This document shows positions 39,301 to 47,755 of a DNA stretch of 64,000 nt, piece by piece (position 1 is the stretch's first letter; each line of letters starts with the position of its first letter). The notes under the pieces were generated by a model. It had not been told where the DNA came from and made no database searches. It worked only from the letters and a program-made list of their open reading frames with translations. Location of the stretch: assembly GCF_010726955.1 (NCBI RefSeq), contig NZ_AP022603.1, positions 2,418,001 through 2,482,000 on the forward strand, written 5' to 3'. The stretch is from Mycolicibacterium fallax (GTDB taxonomy: Bacteria > Actinomycetota > Actinomycetes > Mycobacteriales > Mycobacteriaceae). The position numbers and the translations under genes are program-made.

Positions 39301-40818
39301 CTAGGGCAGGTCGACCTTCTCTGCCAGCCAGCGACCCTCGACGTTGCGCATGGTGATCTTCAACCGGGAGCGGTCCAGCCGGGGATCGGGCGAGTTTTTG
39401 CCGGAGACGGCCTGGTCGACGAACAGCAGCACCACCCCGACGTCGCCGTCGAAGGACTGCACGGCGGAATCGACGACGTTGCCGCGCGAGGTGGAATTGT
39501 TGTCGATGAGCAGCTGACGCAGCTGTCCGCTCGTCTCGCCGTACATGTCCTTGAACTCGCCGGTCGAGCCGTCCAGTATCTGGGCGATATCACTGTCCAG
39601 GTTCTTGGCGTCGATACTGGTCAGCAGCACGGCGAACGCCTCGGCCGCCGATTGCATCTCCTTGGCGGCGCGCTGGTCGGCGGCGGCCTGGTCGCCGGCC
39701 TCGACCGCAACGACCGCCTTGCGCCATTGCGCGCCCAGCACACCCGCACCGATCGCGGTACCGAGCAGCAGCACCGCCAGCACACCGGCCAGGATCCGCG
39801 CGCCCCGACCGGACTTGGCGGGCTCCGGGGCCGGGCGCGACCAGCCGGGCGGGGCGCCGGGCAGGGCGCCGGGCAGGTTGCCGGCGTCCGGGTACGGCCG
39901 CGGGTACGGCGGCGCCTGCGCGACGGACGGGGCGATGGGCGCGGGGGACGTGTGGGGCGCAGACGTGTGGGGCGCAGCGGCGTACGGCACGGCCTGCACC
40001 AGGGCCGTGACAAACTCCGCGCAGCTGGCGAACCGGGCGGCCGGATCCTTGCTCAGCGCCCGGGCCAGCACCGGATCCAACGCTTCCAGCCACCGGTGCG
40101 TGGCGGCCAACCGGGGCGGCGGGGCGTTCAGCTGCCGGCCGATCACCACCGCGGGGTCGGCATCGTGGAACGGCGCGGCACCGGTCAACAGGAAATAGCA
40201 GGTGGCCGCCAGCGAGTACTGGTCGGCGCGGCCGTCCACGGCCTGGCCCAGCAGTTGCTCGGGCGCGGCGAAGTCGACCGCGCCGACGGTGACGTCGGCC
40301 GCCGCCAGTCCGGACCCGCCGTCAAGTCGACGCGCAATGCCGAAGTCGGTCAACAGGATTCGCTGATTCCGCGCATCCTCGGAGGTGATCATGATGTTTC
40401 CGGGTCGGACGTCGCGGTGCAGCAGCCCCTTGCCGTGCGCGTAGTCCAGCGCCGAGGCGACCGCTCCAACGACGGCGACCACCCGCTCCAGCGGCAGCCC
40501 GCCCGGGTGCTGTTCGACCATCCGGCCGGTGTCCTCACCCCGCACGTAATCCATCGCGATCCACAGCCGGCCGTCCTGCTCACCGCGGTCATGCACGCCG
40601 ACGATGTGCGGATGCCACAGCCCGGCCGCCCGATCCGCCGCGCTGCGGAATCGGTCCCGGAACTGCGGGTCGGCCGACACCGACTCGGACAGCACCTTCA
40701 GCGCGTCCTCGCGGGGCAGTCGGGGATGCCGCGCGAGATACACCTGGCCCGTCTCACCGCCGCCCAACAGGCCGACGATGGTGTACCCGGCGAAAACCTG
40801 ACCAGCCCCCAACTGCAT
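39301..40818 (-). CDS. Transmembrane Ser/Thr protein kinase with Mce-associated-like ectodomain
   Basis: 505 aa. Kinase domain residues 12-270: Gly-loop LLGGGETGQVYLARH, Lys41, HRDVRPGN (catalytic Asp136), DFG at 158-160, APEQLL. The usual Lys of HRDxK is Arg138. A Pro/Ala juxtamembrane stretch carries the duplicated APHTS; one helix at about 340-361; an outer domain of about 145 residues starts as a helix (QWRKAVVAVEAGDQAAADQR), then FKDMYGETSGQLRQLL, GDVGVVLLFVDQAVSG and a last strand RWLAEKVDLP, a pattern I associate with Mce-associated membrane proteins. It probably senses envelope state and phosphorylates cytosolic partners; substrates unknown. Confidence 0.85.
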   Translation of the reverse strand: MQLGAGQVFAGYTIVGLLGGGETGQVYLARHPRLPREDALKVLSESVSADPQFRDRFRSAADRAAGLWHPHIVGVHDRGEQDGRLWIAMDYVRGEDTGRMVEQHPGGLPLERVVAVVGAVASALDYAHGKGLLHRDVRPGNIMITSEDARNQRILLTDFGIARRLDGGSGLAAADVTVGAVDFAAPEQLLGQAVDGRADQYSLAATCYFLLTGAAPFHDADPAVVIGRQLNAPPPRLAATHRWLEALDPVLARALSKDPAARFASCAEFVTALVQAVPYAAAPHTSAPHTSPAPIAPSVAQAPPYPRPYPDAGNLPGALPGAPPGWSRPAPEPAKSGRGARILAGVLAVLLLGTAIGAGVLGAQWRKAVVAVEAGDQAAADQRAAKEMQSAAEAFAVLLTSIDAKNLDSDIAQILDGSTGEFKDMYGETSGQLRQLLIDNNSTSRGNVVDSAVQSFDGDVGVVLLFVDQAVSGKNSPDPRLDRSRLKITMRNVEGRWLAEKVDLP

Positions 40819-41008
40819 GGTGGCAATCCTAGGCGGCCGCCGCGGGGGTCCAACGCGGATGATCAGACCGCCGCGCGGGTTCCCAGCGACGCTCGACGCA
40901 GCCACGCCCGGCACCGAGGTCACATCCCGGTCGCAGCCCCGCGGATACTTGGTCACGGTCGGCCGGTGACGCCGAGGCCCGCCGCCGGGGCGGTTAGCAT
41001 CGGGTGCC

Positions 41009-41668
41009 GTGGCTAACGGACGACCGGACGACCCCTATAACGAGCCCACCCAGTACGGCGGCTTCAGCGACCCGACGCAGGCGGCGAACTACGGCGGCGG
41101 CGCGGGCAACACCGGCGGCCAGGCCTACAGCGAGTACGAGGGCCCCGAGTACTCCGACTACGGCGCACCCACCGAGCAGGTCGGCGCGCCGGCCGCTCCC
41201 GAACCGCCGACCCCGTGGTTCCGCAAATCCGCGGTGATGGTCGCGGTCGGCGCGATCGCCGCGCTGGTGCTCGCCCTGGCGATCTACGGCATTGTGTCGC
41301 TGACCAGCGATTCGTCGACCTCCGGTGAGGAGACGACCACCGCGCCGAGGACCACCAGCGCCGTCGAAACCACCAGCACCACCGCGCCGGGCACCGAGAG
41401 CCCCACCAGCGCGGCGGTTCCGCCGCCCGTCTCGTCCGAGGCCCCGGTCCAGGAGACCACCACCGAGGTCACCGAGACCACCGAGGAACCGACCACCACG
41501 GAAACCACCACCGAGGCCCCGTCCACGACGGAGACCACGACGGAGACCACGGCCGAGACCACCACCGAGGCGCCGTCCACGGTGACGGTCACCGAGACCG
41601 CCAGCCCGTCGAGCACCCGGCCGGCGATCACCATCCCCATCCCGACGCTGCCGCGCGGCAACGGGTAG
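41009..41668 (+). CDS. Single-pass membrane protein with Thr/Glu-rich mucin-like outer tail
   Basis: 219 aa. Cytosolic N-terminus rich in Tyr/Gly/Glu (residues 1-65), one helix (about 74-97: SAVMVAVGAIAALVLALAIY) and an extracytoplasmic tail of about 115 residues almost entirely Thr/Glu/Pro/Ser repeats (ETTT, TEAPST), ending ITIPIPTLPRGNG. Such tails are candidates for O-mannosylation. GTG at 41009 follows TAGCAT (40995-41000), compatible with a leaderless start. Its stop is 3 bases from the convergent iniC stop. No known family. Confidence 0.7.
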   Translation: MANGRPDDPYNEPTQYGGFSDPTQAANYGGGAGNTGGQAYSEYEGPEYSDYGAPTEQVGAPAAPEPPTPWFRKSAVMVAVGAIAALVLALAIYGIVSLTSDSSTSGEETTTAPRTTSAVETTSTTAPGTESPTSAAVPPPVSSEAPVQETTTEVTETTEEPTTTETTTEAPSTTETTTETTAETTTEAPSTVTVTETASPSSTRPAITIPIPTLPRGNG

Positions 41669-41671
41669 CGG

Positions 41672-43153
41672 TCAGCGCCGGTTGGCGTAGCCGGCGACCA
41701 TCGCCTCGGCGCTGCGCACCGCGGCCCGGCAGGCCCGGGTGGTGAACGGATCATTGAGCGGATGCTCGGCCCGGCGCCGCCAGCGCTGCGCGGCGGCGAA
41801 CGCCGCACGCGGACCGTCGTAGGGCTGCTCGGCGGTCAGACCCAGCCGGCTGGCCGCGTCGGTTCCCGAACCGCCGATGATGCGGCGCAGCGAGGCCACC
41901 TCGTCCTCGGTCAACGTGGTTGGCCGGGAACGCAATTGACTCAGCAGTCGCAGCTCCTCGAAGGCGTGCGAATCGGCCAGCAGCGGATCGATGTCGGCGA
42001 TCACGTACGGGGTGGCGCGAATCGGATTGTCCGACACCAGCCGTCGCAACGCCAGCAGCGCGGTGTGCGCCTTGAGCAGCTCGGAACGCTGGGCGAACTG
42101 CTGGTCGATCACGTCGCGCAACGCCACCAGGCCGCTGCGTTCGAGCAGCTCGTCGGCCAGCGCCACCGAGTCGGTGATCCCCGAACGCAGCAGCGTGATG
42201 GAGATCCGGATGCCGAACATGCCGAACCGGTCCAGCAGCGCCGCCCGGGTCGGGGCGTCAACCGGGATCGAATCATCTTCGCGGACAAAGCGATCCACCG
42301 ACAGCATGACCTTGTTCAGCTCCGCGGGGTCCATCCCGGCGAGCTTCTCCAGCGCGATGAACTCACCCTGCCGCAGGGTGCGCGCGGTCAGCGCCAACAG
42401 ACCCGAGACCGGAACGACGGCCTGACAGATGCCGGTCTTCTCCATCTCCGCGGTGAACCGGCCGGCGACCTCACGGGCGGACAGCATCGCGTCGATGCGC
42501 CCGGCGCCGATCTCGTCGGCCCGCGACGCCACACCGATCACCCCAAGCGCGCCTGCCGAGCCGCCGACCAGCTCGCCGATCTGCGCCAGCAGCGCGATGT
42601 CGGCGGCGTTGAGGGTGCGCAGCAGGAACACCACGGCGTCCACCCGGGGCACCCCGTCGTCGGGCACCAGCAGTCGCAGGGTCCGCTCGGAGACGTCGCG
42701 GGACAGCGACGAGGTGCCGGGGGTGTCGATGATGGTGGCACCGATCAGCTCGGTGGCCGGCCACGCGACGTCCAGGAAGGACACCGCGCGCGCGTCGAGG
42801 TCGGCGAAGTCGAAGGTCAGCCCGTCGGCCCGGACGATCGGGACGTTGCTGCGCCGGCCCCGGTGATCGACGGCGGTGACCTTCGGCGTCGGCCCGTGCC
42901 GGAACCAGGTGACGATGCGGGTGGCCTCGGTGGCGTCGGTCGGGGCGATGTTCTCCCCCACCAGCGCGTTGACCAGCGTCGACTTGCCGGCCTTGAGGCT
43001 GCCGGCCAGCGCGATCCGGATCGGCTCGTTGAGTTGGCGGCCAATCCGGTTGAGCTGTTCGAAGACGTCGGCGCGTCCCCGATAGCCGGGTTCGCCCTGG
43101 TAGGCGCGGATTGTCGCGGCCAGGATGGCCCGCACCTGATCGCTGGTACTCAT
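41672..43153 (-). CDS. iniC: Dynamin-like GTPase IniC
   Basis: 493 aa, the length of M. tuberculosis IniC (Rv0343). GTPase domain: P-loop GSLKAGKSTL (about residues 50-59), switch region DATEATRIVTW, IIDTPGTSSLSRD (G3) and GVASRADE (G4-like). A helical stalk follows. Member of the bacterial dynamin-like family with IniA; the ini proteins are induced by cell-wall inhibitors such as isoniazid and ethambutol. Unlike the compact iniBAC operon of M. tuberculosis, iniC here is separated from iniA by a plus-strand gene. Confidence 0.92.
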   Translation of the reverse strand: MSTSDQVRAILAATIRAYQGEPGYRGRADVFEQLNRIGRQLNEPIRIALAGSLKAGKSTLVNALVGENIAPTDATEATRIVTWFRHGPTPKVTAVDHRGRRSNVPIVRADGLTFDFADLDARAVSFLDVAWPATELIGATIIDTPGTSSLSRDVSERTLRLLVPDDGVPRVDAVVFLLRTLNAADIALLAQIGELVGGSAGALGVIGVASRADEIGAGRIDAMLSAREVAGRFTAEMEKTGICQAVVPVSGLLALTARTLRQGEFIALEKLAGMDPAELNKVMLSVDRFVREDDSIPVDAPTRAALLDRFGMFGIRISITLLRSGITDSVALADELLERSGLVALRDVIDQQFAQRSELLKAHTALLALRRLVSDNPIRATPYVIADIDPLLADSHAFEELRLLSQLRSRPTTLTEDEVASLRRIIGGSGTDAASRLGLTAEQPYDGPRAAFAAAQRWRRRAEHPLNDPFTTRACRAAVRSAEAMVAGYANRR

Positions 43154-43194
43154 CGGCGCCCCAGTTTACGGCGAGCCGACTAGGATCGGCGCAC

Positions 43195-43671
43195 GTGACC
43201 GACGACGAGGAACCCTGGTACCGGACACAGACGGCCATCTTCGCCGCCGGCGGCCTGGGGCTGGTCCTGGTCGTGACGCTGTTCGCCATGGTGGTGCGGA
43301 TGTCCGGCGAGTGGGAGAACCCGACGCCGACCACACCGCGGGTGACCGCGTCGTACCCGTCGGAAACCGAGACCTCGATCCTGACCCCGTCCTCGTCGAC
43401 CACGACGTACACCACCAGTGTGCCGCTGTCGACCTCGGAGATCCCCGGCGAGCCGCTGCCCTCGGAGACCTCGGAGACCTCCGAGTCCGAGGACCCCGAC
43501 GAGACCACGACCGAGACGACCACCGGAACCGGCGCCGAGACGACGACCACCACGTCGTCGTCCGGACCGGTGACGACCACCGACGAGCAGGACTACGACG
43601 CCGAGGAAACCACCACCACGCGCAACCGGCCGCGGTTCAACGAGACCCGAACTGTGTACCCGGCGCCCTGA
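43195..43671 (+). CDS. Single-pass membrane protein with Thr/Ser-rich outer tail, inserted between iniC and iniA
   Basis: 158 aa. Short acidic N-terminus (MTDDEEPWYRTQ), one helix (about 14-36), then about 115 residues of Thr/Ser/Glu/Pro repeats (SETSETSESED, TTTETTTGT) ending RPRFNETRTVYPAP. Same build as the 219-aa protein at 41009, without clear sequence identity outside the Thr-rich tail. GTG at 43195 follows TAGGAT (43180-43185), a leaderless arrangement; divergent from iniC across 41 bases. Function unknown; envelope location and neighbours suggest a link with the ini system. Confidence 0.7.
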   Translation: MTDDEEPWYRTQTAIFAAGGLGLVLVVTLFAMVVRMSGEWENPTPTTPRVTASYPSETETSILTPSSSTTTYTTSVPLSTSEIPGEPLPSETSETSESEDPDETTTETTTGTGAETTTTTSSSGPVTTTDEQDYDAEETTTTRNRPRFNETRTVYPAP

Positions 43672-43674
43672 GTG

Positions 43675-43743
43675 TCAGCGCGGCTTGCTCACCCGCCTCA
43701 GCGCAGCTTGTTCGCCCGCCTCAGCGCAGCTTGTTCACATTGT
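43675..43743. repeat. 23-base tandem repeat spanning the iniA stop
   Basis: Three units start at 43675, 43698 and 43721 (TCAGCGC(A/G)GCTTG(T/C)TC then A/GCCCGCC). The last unit contains the end of iniA and its stop codon; the other two are copies downstream, each carrying the same in-register TGA on the minus strand. Looks like slippage duplication of the gene end. Confidence 0.8.
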
Positions 43744-45541
43744 CGGTGACCTGCGTCAGGATGTTGTCCTGACGCTGCAGCTCGGTCACCCGGCCGACCC
43801 GGTCGCTCTCCTGCAGCCGGGCCGCGGCCAGGGTGGCCTGCAGCGACTCGTTCAGTGACCGGGTCGCCCGGTTGGCGATCTCCCGGTAGTGGTCGCGCAG
43901 CTGGCGCTGGATCGTCTTGAGCCGGTCCCGGGATTCCTTGCCGACCACGAAGGACACGTCGTCGGCGAATCGCCGCAGGTTGGTCTTGGCCTCGCCGCGC
44001 ACCCGCAGCATCCGGGCGTCCATGTCCTCCCGGTAGGCCTTGCGGCCCAGCAGCAGCCCCGCCCCCAGCGACAGCGGGTTGAACATGCCCAGCCCGGCGA
44101 CCGTGGTCAGCATGCCGAACATCAGCACGCCGCCGTAGGAGCCGCGCATGCTGGTCACCGCCTTGTGCCCGAGGCCGATCGGCTTGGACTCCAGCCGGGC
44201 GATGCCGCGCAGCCCACCGAACGCGGCGCCCATCTGCGCGGCGCTGACCTCGGGCAGGTCGACGGCGTCCATCCCGTTGGACAGGAAGGTGCGGGCCACC
44301 TCGGCGGCCAGCGCCTCGGCCCGCTGGAACGCCCAGACGAAGTTGTCGCCGACCGCGGTGGCGATGGCGTTTTCGGCCTCGGTGCCGATCTCGGCCCAGT
44401 GCAGGGTGGGATCGCAGCCGTCGACCACCGATTCGAGGTGGTTGACGATCGACCGGAACCGGGCCCGCAGGTCGTGGTCGACGTCGCCGGTCAGGTCCGC
44501 GATGCCGTCATTGAGCACCTGCTGCCACAGCGCGGTGTTGGCCAGCGCGTCGGCGGCCTCCTGCTTGCGGCGTTCCAGGTCGTCGGTGAGCCGGCGGACG
44601 TCGTCGGGGTCGTTGATGGCGTCCAACTCGGCGCGCACCGCCAGGGTCAGATGCTCGGCGGCGGCGGCGATCTCGTCGAGCACCTGATCGCGGACCCGAT
44701 CGGTCTCCCGGGTCAGCACTCGCTCGGACAGGAACTTCACCAGGGCCGGGAAGTTGGACTCCTCGTTGAGTTCGGCGTCGTTGCTGGTCACCGCGTGGCT
44801 GCGCAGCAGCGACGACACCGGGATCAACGCCAGATCGAGCCGGGCCCGCTGCAGGTGCGCGGCGTTGGCGGCGACGATCGCCCGCCAGTGCGGGTACAGG
44901 TCGGTCTTGGTGGCGACGATCGCGCCGACCGGGCAGATGTCATGGGCCTGCCGGATGAACCGCAGCTCGGGTTCGGTGAACTCCTGACTGGTGTCGCTGA
45001 TCATCAGCATGGCGTCGGCATCGGGCAGCAGACCCAGCGTCGCCGACAGGTGCGGCTGGCCGTGCCCGCCGACGCCCGGGGTGTCGATGAAGGTCAGGCC
45101 GCCGCGCAGCAGCGGGCTGGGGGCGCCGACCTCCACCCGCAGCACCTCCCGGCCGCGGGCCGCCGGGGCGCGGCGCAGGTCCGCCCGGATGTCCTCGACC
45201 GGGATGTCGATGAACTCCGGTTCGCTGCCGCCGGGGGCGGGGGCGACCACCAGCCGGGCCGACGGGGTGTCGGCATAGCCGACGACGGTGATCAGCGCGG
45301 TGGTCTCGTCGTCGCCGACCCGGGCGACCGGCAGGTTCAGCAGCGAGTTGAGCAGTTGGCTCTTGCCCTGCTTGAGCTGGCCGGCGATCACCACGCGCAG
45401 CTGCGGATCGGTGATCCGCTGCCGGGCCGCCGCCAGCCGGGCGCACAGGTCGCCGCGGTCGTAGAGCTCGGCGATCCGGGTGCTGTGGTCGATCAGTTCG
45501 ACGATCACCTTCACCCGGCGCGGGTCCTCCGGTTGGGTCAC
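43721..45541 (-). CDS. iniA: Dynamin-like GTPase IniA
   Basis: 606 aa. GTPase domain with GQLKQGKSQLLNSLL (about residues 54-68), FIDTPGVGGHGQP (G3) and VATKTDLYPHW (G4). Long helical stalk and a membrane-associating hydrophobic segment GGVLMFGMLTTVAGLGMFNPLSLGAGLLLG-type near residues 460-490, then a terminal coiled coil. IniA of mycobacteria is a membrane-fissioning dynamin-like protein linked to envelope drug tolerance (recalled). GTG at 45541, separated from iniB by a hairpin. Confidence 0.93.
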   Translation of the reverse strand: MTQPEDPRRVKVIVELIDHSTRIAELYDRGDLCARLAAARQRITDPQLRVVIAGQLKQGKSQLLNSLLNLPVARVGDDETTALITVVGYADTPSARLVVAPAPGGSEPEFIDIPVEDIRADLRRAPAARGREVLRVEVGAPSPLLRGGLTFIDTPGVGGHGQPHLSATLGLLPDADAMLMISDTSQEFTEPELRFIRQAHDICPVGAIVATKTDLYPHWRAIVAANAAHLQRARLDLALIPVSSLLRSHAVTSNDAELNEESNFPALVKFLSERVLTRETDRVRDQVLDEIAAAAEHLTLAVRAELDAINDPDDVRRLTDDLERRKQEAADALANTALWQQVLNDGIADLTGDVDHDLRARFRSIVNHLESVVDGCDPTLHWAEIGTEAENAIATAVGDNFVWAFQRAEALAAEVARTFLSNGMDAVDLPEVSAAQMGAAFGGLRGIARLESKPIGLGHKAVTSMRGSYGGVLMFGMLTTVAGLGMFNPLSLGAGLLLGRKAYREDMDARMLRVRGEAKTNLRRFADDVSFVVGKESRDRLKTIQRQLRDHYREIANRATRSLNESLQATLAAARLQESDRVGRVTELQRQDNILTQVTDNVNKLR

Positions 45542-45584
45542 GGTCTTCGTCCTCCTGGGTTCTCACACACGGTAGGACGCGAAC

Positions 45585-45614
45585 GTGGCGGGGACCCGTA
45601 CAGGTCCCCGCCAC
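45585..45614 (-). terminator. Hairpin between iniB and iniA (attenuator or processing site)
   Basis: Perfect 12-base stem (GTGGCGGGGACC, 45585-45596, with 45603-45614) and a six-base loop, 27 bases after the iniB stop. No U-run follows on the minus strand, so it may reduce rather than stop readthrough into iniA or mark a processed iniB 3' end. Confidence 0.7.
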
Positions 45615-45641
45615 GCCGCGTCGGGGGGTTCGGCCGCCGGC

Positions 45642-46847
45642 TCAGAAGCCGAACGGGCTGTGGTGCTCGGCCGGGGCGCCGACCGCCACGTGCTCACCGC
45701 CGGCCACCGACTGGTCGCCGCCGAACAGCGACTGGGACCCACCGGTGTTGCCGAACAGCGACTGGTCGCCGCCGAACAGCGAGTTGGAGCCGCCGCTGTT
45801 GCCCAGCAGCGAGTGATTGCCACTGTTGTCGACCAGGGTGTGCTCGGTGGTGGTGCTGGTCACCGTGCTGGTGTGGGTCGGGTTCAGCGAGTGGTCGATC
45901 ACCGTGTTGCCCGACGACGAGTTGTCGTCGATCACCGAGGAGGTGGTGGTCTCCGAGACCGTGTGGGTGCTGGAGCTGGTGGTGTTGCCGGTGTCCTTGC
46001 TGACCACGGTGATGCCACCGCCGCCCGCGTTGCCGCCGGAGCTGCTGTTGCCGATGCCGACGCCGAGCAGCCCGCCGCCGTGTCCGCCGGCCGCGCCGCC
46101 GCCGTTGCCGCCGCTGGCGTCGACGTCCTGGAACACCGGGGCATCGTTGTCGCGGATCACCGAGCCGCTGCCGGTGCTGGTGGTGTTGCCGGTGGTGTGC
46201 ACGACGCCGTGGCCCTGGGCGACGCTGGCGCCCGCCCCGGCGATGGTGTCGCCGTTGGAGACGTCGTTGTTGTTGCCCAGCACCGCGCCGTCGCCGCTGA
46301 CGATGTCGCCGTCGTTCTCGCCGCCGACCACCACGCCGTTGCCGCTGGCGGTGTTGGAGGTCTTGTCGCCGAGGGTGATGTCACCGAAGCCCAGGTTGAA
46401 CCCGCCCTGCTGGGCGTTGGCGCCGGCGCCGCCCTGATTGGGGCTCATGATCGGCGTCTGGTTGTGGCTGGCCAGGTCGGTCTGGTTGTGCGAGGCCAGA
46501 TCGGTCTGCGGGGTGAAAGTGTTCTGCGGCGCCCAGCTCGGCGACAGCAGGCTCGGGGAGGCCACGTTCGGCGAGTACTCGTAGCCGGGGGCGTAGTTGC
46601 TGGAGTACGGGGTGTAGTCGTTGTAGCCGTAGTGGTTGGCCACCGCGCGCTGCAGGCCGCCGACCGGGTCGCTGGCGCTGGCGAGCATCAGTTCCGGCAT
46701 CGCGGTGCTGGCGACCGCGGTCAGCTGGGCCGGGGAAACCCCGGACAGGCCGGCATCACGCAGCGACTGATCGGGCGCCAGCACGAAGGCGCGGGCCGCG
46801 GCGTCGTTGTTGAAGAGGTTCAGGAGCCAGTCGATGATGTTCAACAT
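45642..46847 (-). CDS. iniB: Isoniazid-inducible protein IniB
   Basis: 401 aa (the M. tuberculosis protein is about 479). The conserved N-terminal domain (LNIIDWLLNLFNNDAAARAF ... LSGVSPAQLTAVAS) is followed by a low-complexity Gly/Asn/Ser/Asp region with a duplicated DLASHNQT, GN/GD-rich repeats reminiscent of a beta-solenoid, and repeated (S/Q)LFGGDQS units near the end. No classical signal peptide. ATG at 46847 is the first Met that gives the family N-terminus. Its promoter region carries the CTAGGGG repeats. Confidence 0.88.
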   Translation of the reverse strand: MLNIIDWLLNLFNNDAAARAFVLAPDQSLRDAGLSGVSPAQLTAVASTAMPELMLASASDPVGGLQRAVANHYGYNDYTPYSSNYAPGYEYSPNVASPSLLSPSWAPQNTFTPQTDLASHNQTDLASHNQTPIMSPNQGGAGANAQQGGFNLGFGDITLGDKTSNTASGNGVVVGGENDGDIVSGDGAVLGNNNDVSNGDTIAGAGASVAQGHGVVHTTGNTTSTGSGSVIRDNDAPVFQDVDASGGNGGGAAGGHGGGLLGVGIGNSSSGGNAGGGGITVVSKDTGNTTSSSTHTVSETTTSSVIDDNSSSGNTVIDHSLNPTHTSTVTSTTTEHTLVDNSGNHSLLGNSGGSNSLFGGDQSLFGNTGGSQSLFGGDQSVAGGEHVAVGAPAEHHSPFGF

Positions 46848-46953
46848 CTCGGTGCCTTTCGCGTTATCCGCCGGACTGCCCGGCGATCTGAAATACACGT
46901 TATGGCCGCCGCAAGCCCCCGGAAACGGGGTTGTTTCCCGTCGTCAAAGCCAA

Positions 46954-47012
46954 ACCCCTAGGGGTGTTTCACCCCCCAACGTTAGGGGATTAGGGGGCGG
47001 CTAGGGGTGTTT
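46954..47012 (-). promoter_or_regulatory. G-tract repeat operator upstream of iniB
   Basis: Contains the 12-base palindrome ACCCCTAGGGGT (46954-46965) and two identical copies of CTAGGGGTGTTT (46958-46969 and 47001-47012), exactly 43 bases apart (about four helical turns). A TTAGGGGATTAGGGGG run lies between them (46982-46997). Related elements recur at 47756-47798. Likely target of the IniR-type regulator. Confidence 0.65.
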
Positions 47013-47026
47013 GCCGGAAACGAAAA

Positions 47027-47059
47027 ACCGCCCGGCAGCGCGATCGGCTGCCGGGCGGT
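47027..47059 (-). terminator. Intrinsic terminator of the Rv0340-like gene
   Basis: 13-base perfect stem (ACCGCCCGGCAGC, 47027-47039, with 47047-47059) and a run of five A on the plus strand (47023-47027), giving a U-tract for the minus-strand message. Located 14 bases after the stop at 47073. It separates this gene from the iniB promoter. Confidence 0.85.
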
Positions 47060-47072
47060 CTGGGGACAGGTT

Positions 47073-47645
47073 TCAGACCAGGAAGTCGAACCCCGGGTGC
47101 TGCGGGTCGACGTGCTGGACGTCCTCGGCCCGGTGGATCCAGTCGGACACCGGGAACGTCGGGTCGAGATGCTGCTCGACCGGCAGATCCGGCAGCACCG
47201 GATCGAGCGGGGCGAACACCTCGGCGGCGGGAGCGACGAGGTCCGGGACCGCCGCCAGCTCCCCGATCGTCGATCCAGCCTGGATGACCGCGGCCGCCGG
47301 ATCGTGCACAACCGGCAGGTCCAGGCCGCCGGGCAGGTTCGGTGCGCCGGCATCGAAGGCCTCGAAGGCGGCGTGCGCGGCGCCCGAGGACCACACGTTG
47401 TCCAGGTTCACGTTGTCCAGCACGGCGCCGGCCGGACCGTCCAGCGACGGCGTGGTGGGACCGAACCCGGGGGTGGACATCGACACCGAGTCCGACACCA
47501 TCGGGATCAGGTTGTCGACGTCGACGCTGGTCACCCCGGTCAGGTGGGCGTCGGCGATGGCCCTGGCGGGGTCGGCGGCGTAGCTGGCCGCCGCGGCCGG
47601 ATCCCGCACCAGGCCCATCACGAAGTCCAGGAGTTCATTTGCCAT
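47073..47645 (-). CDS. IniB-N-terminal-like protein (Rv0340-like)
   Basis: 190 aa. The first 50 residues (ELLDFVMGLVRDPAAAASYA ... LTGVTSVDVDNLIPMVSD) share length, hydrophobic pattern and the DPxxAxAxAxLTGVxSxxVxxL layout with the IniB N-terminal domain. The rest is Pro/Asp/Val-rich and predicted disordered. No signal peptide. Own terminator downstream and G-repeat operator upstream, so it is a separate transcript between iniB and the Hsp70-like gene. Function unknown. Confidence 0.75.
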   Translation of the reverse strand: MANELLDFVMGLVRDPAAAASYAADPARAIADAHLTGVTSVDVDNLIPMVSDSVSMSTPGFGPTTPSLDGPAGAVLDNVNLDNVWSSGAAHAAFEAFDAGAPNLPGGLDLPVVHDPAAAVIQAGSTIGELAAVPDLVAPAAEVFAPLDPVLPDLPVEQHLDPTFPVSDWIHRAEDVQHVDPQHPGFDFLV

Positions 47646-47755
47646 GACGCCCCGCCTTCCGAGTTTCCGGGCCCACCGTGGGCCTCGCTGTGCCATGTTA
47701 GGCGGCCGCACCGGCGGGACGGATCGGGTCACACCCCCAGCCTGCCAAATCTCCC

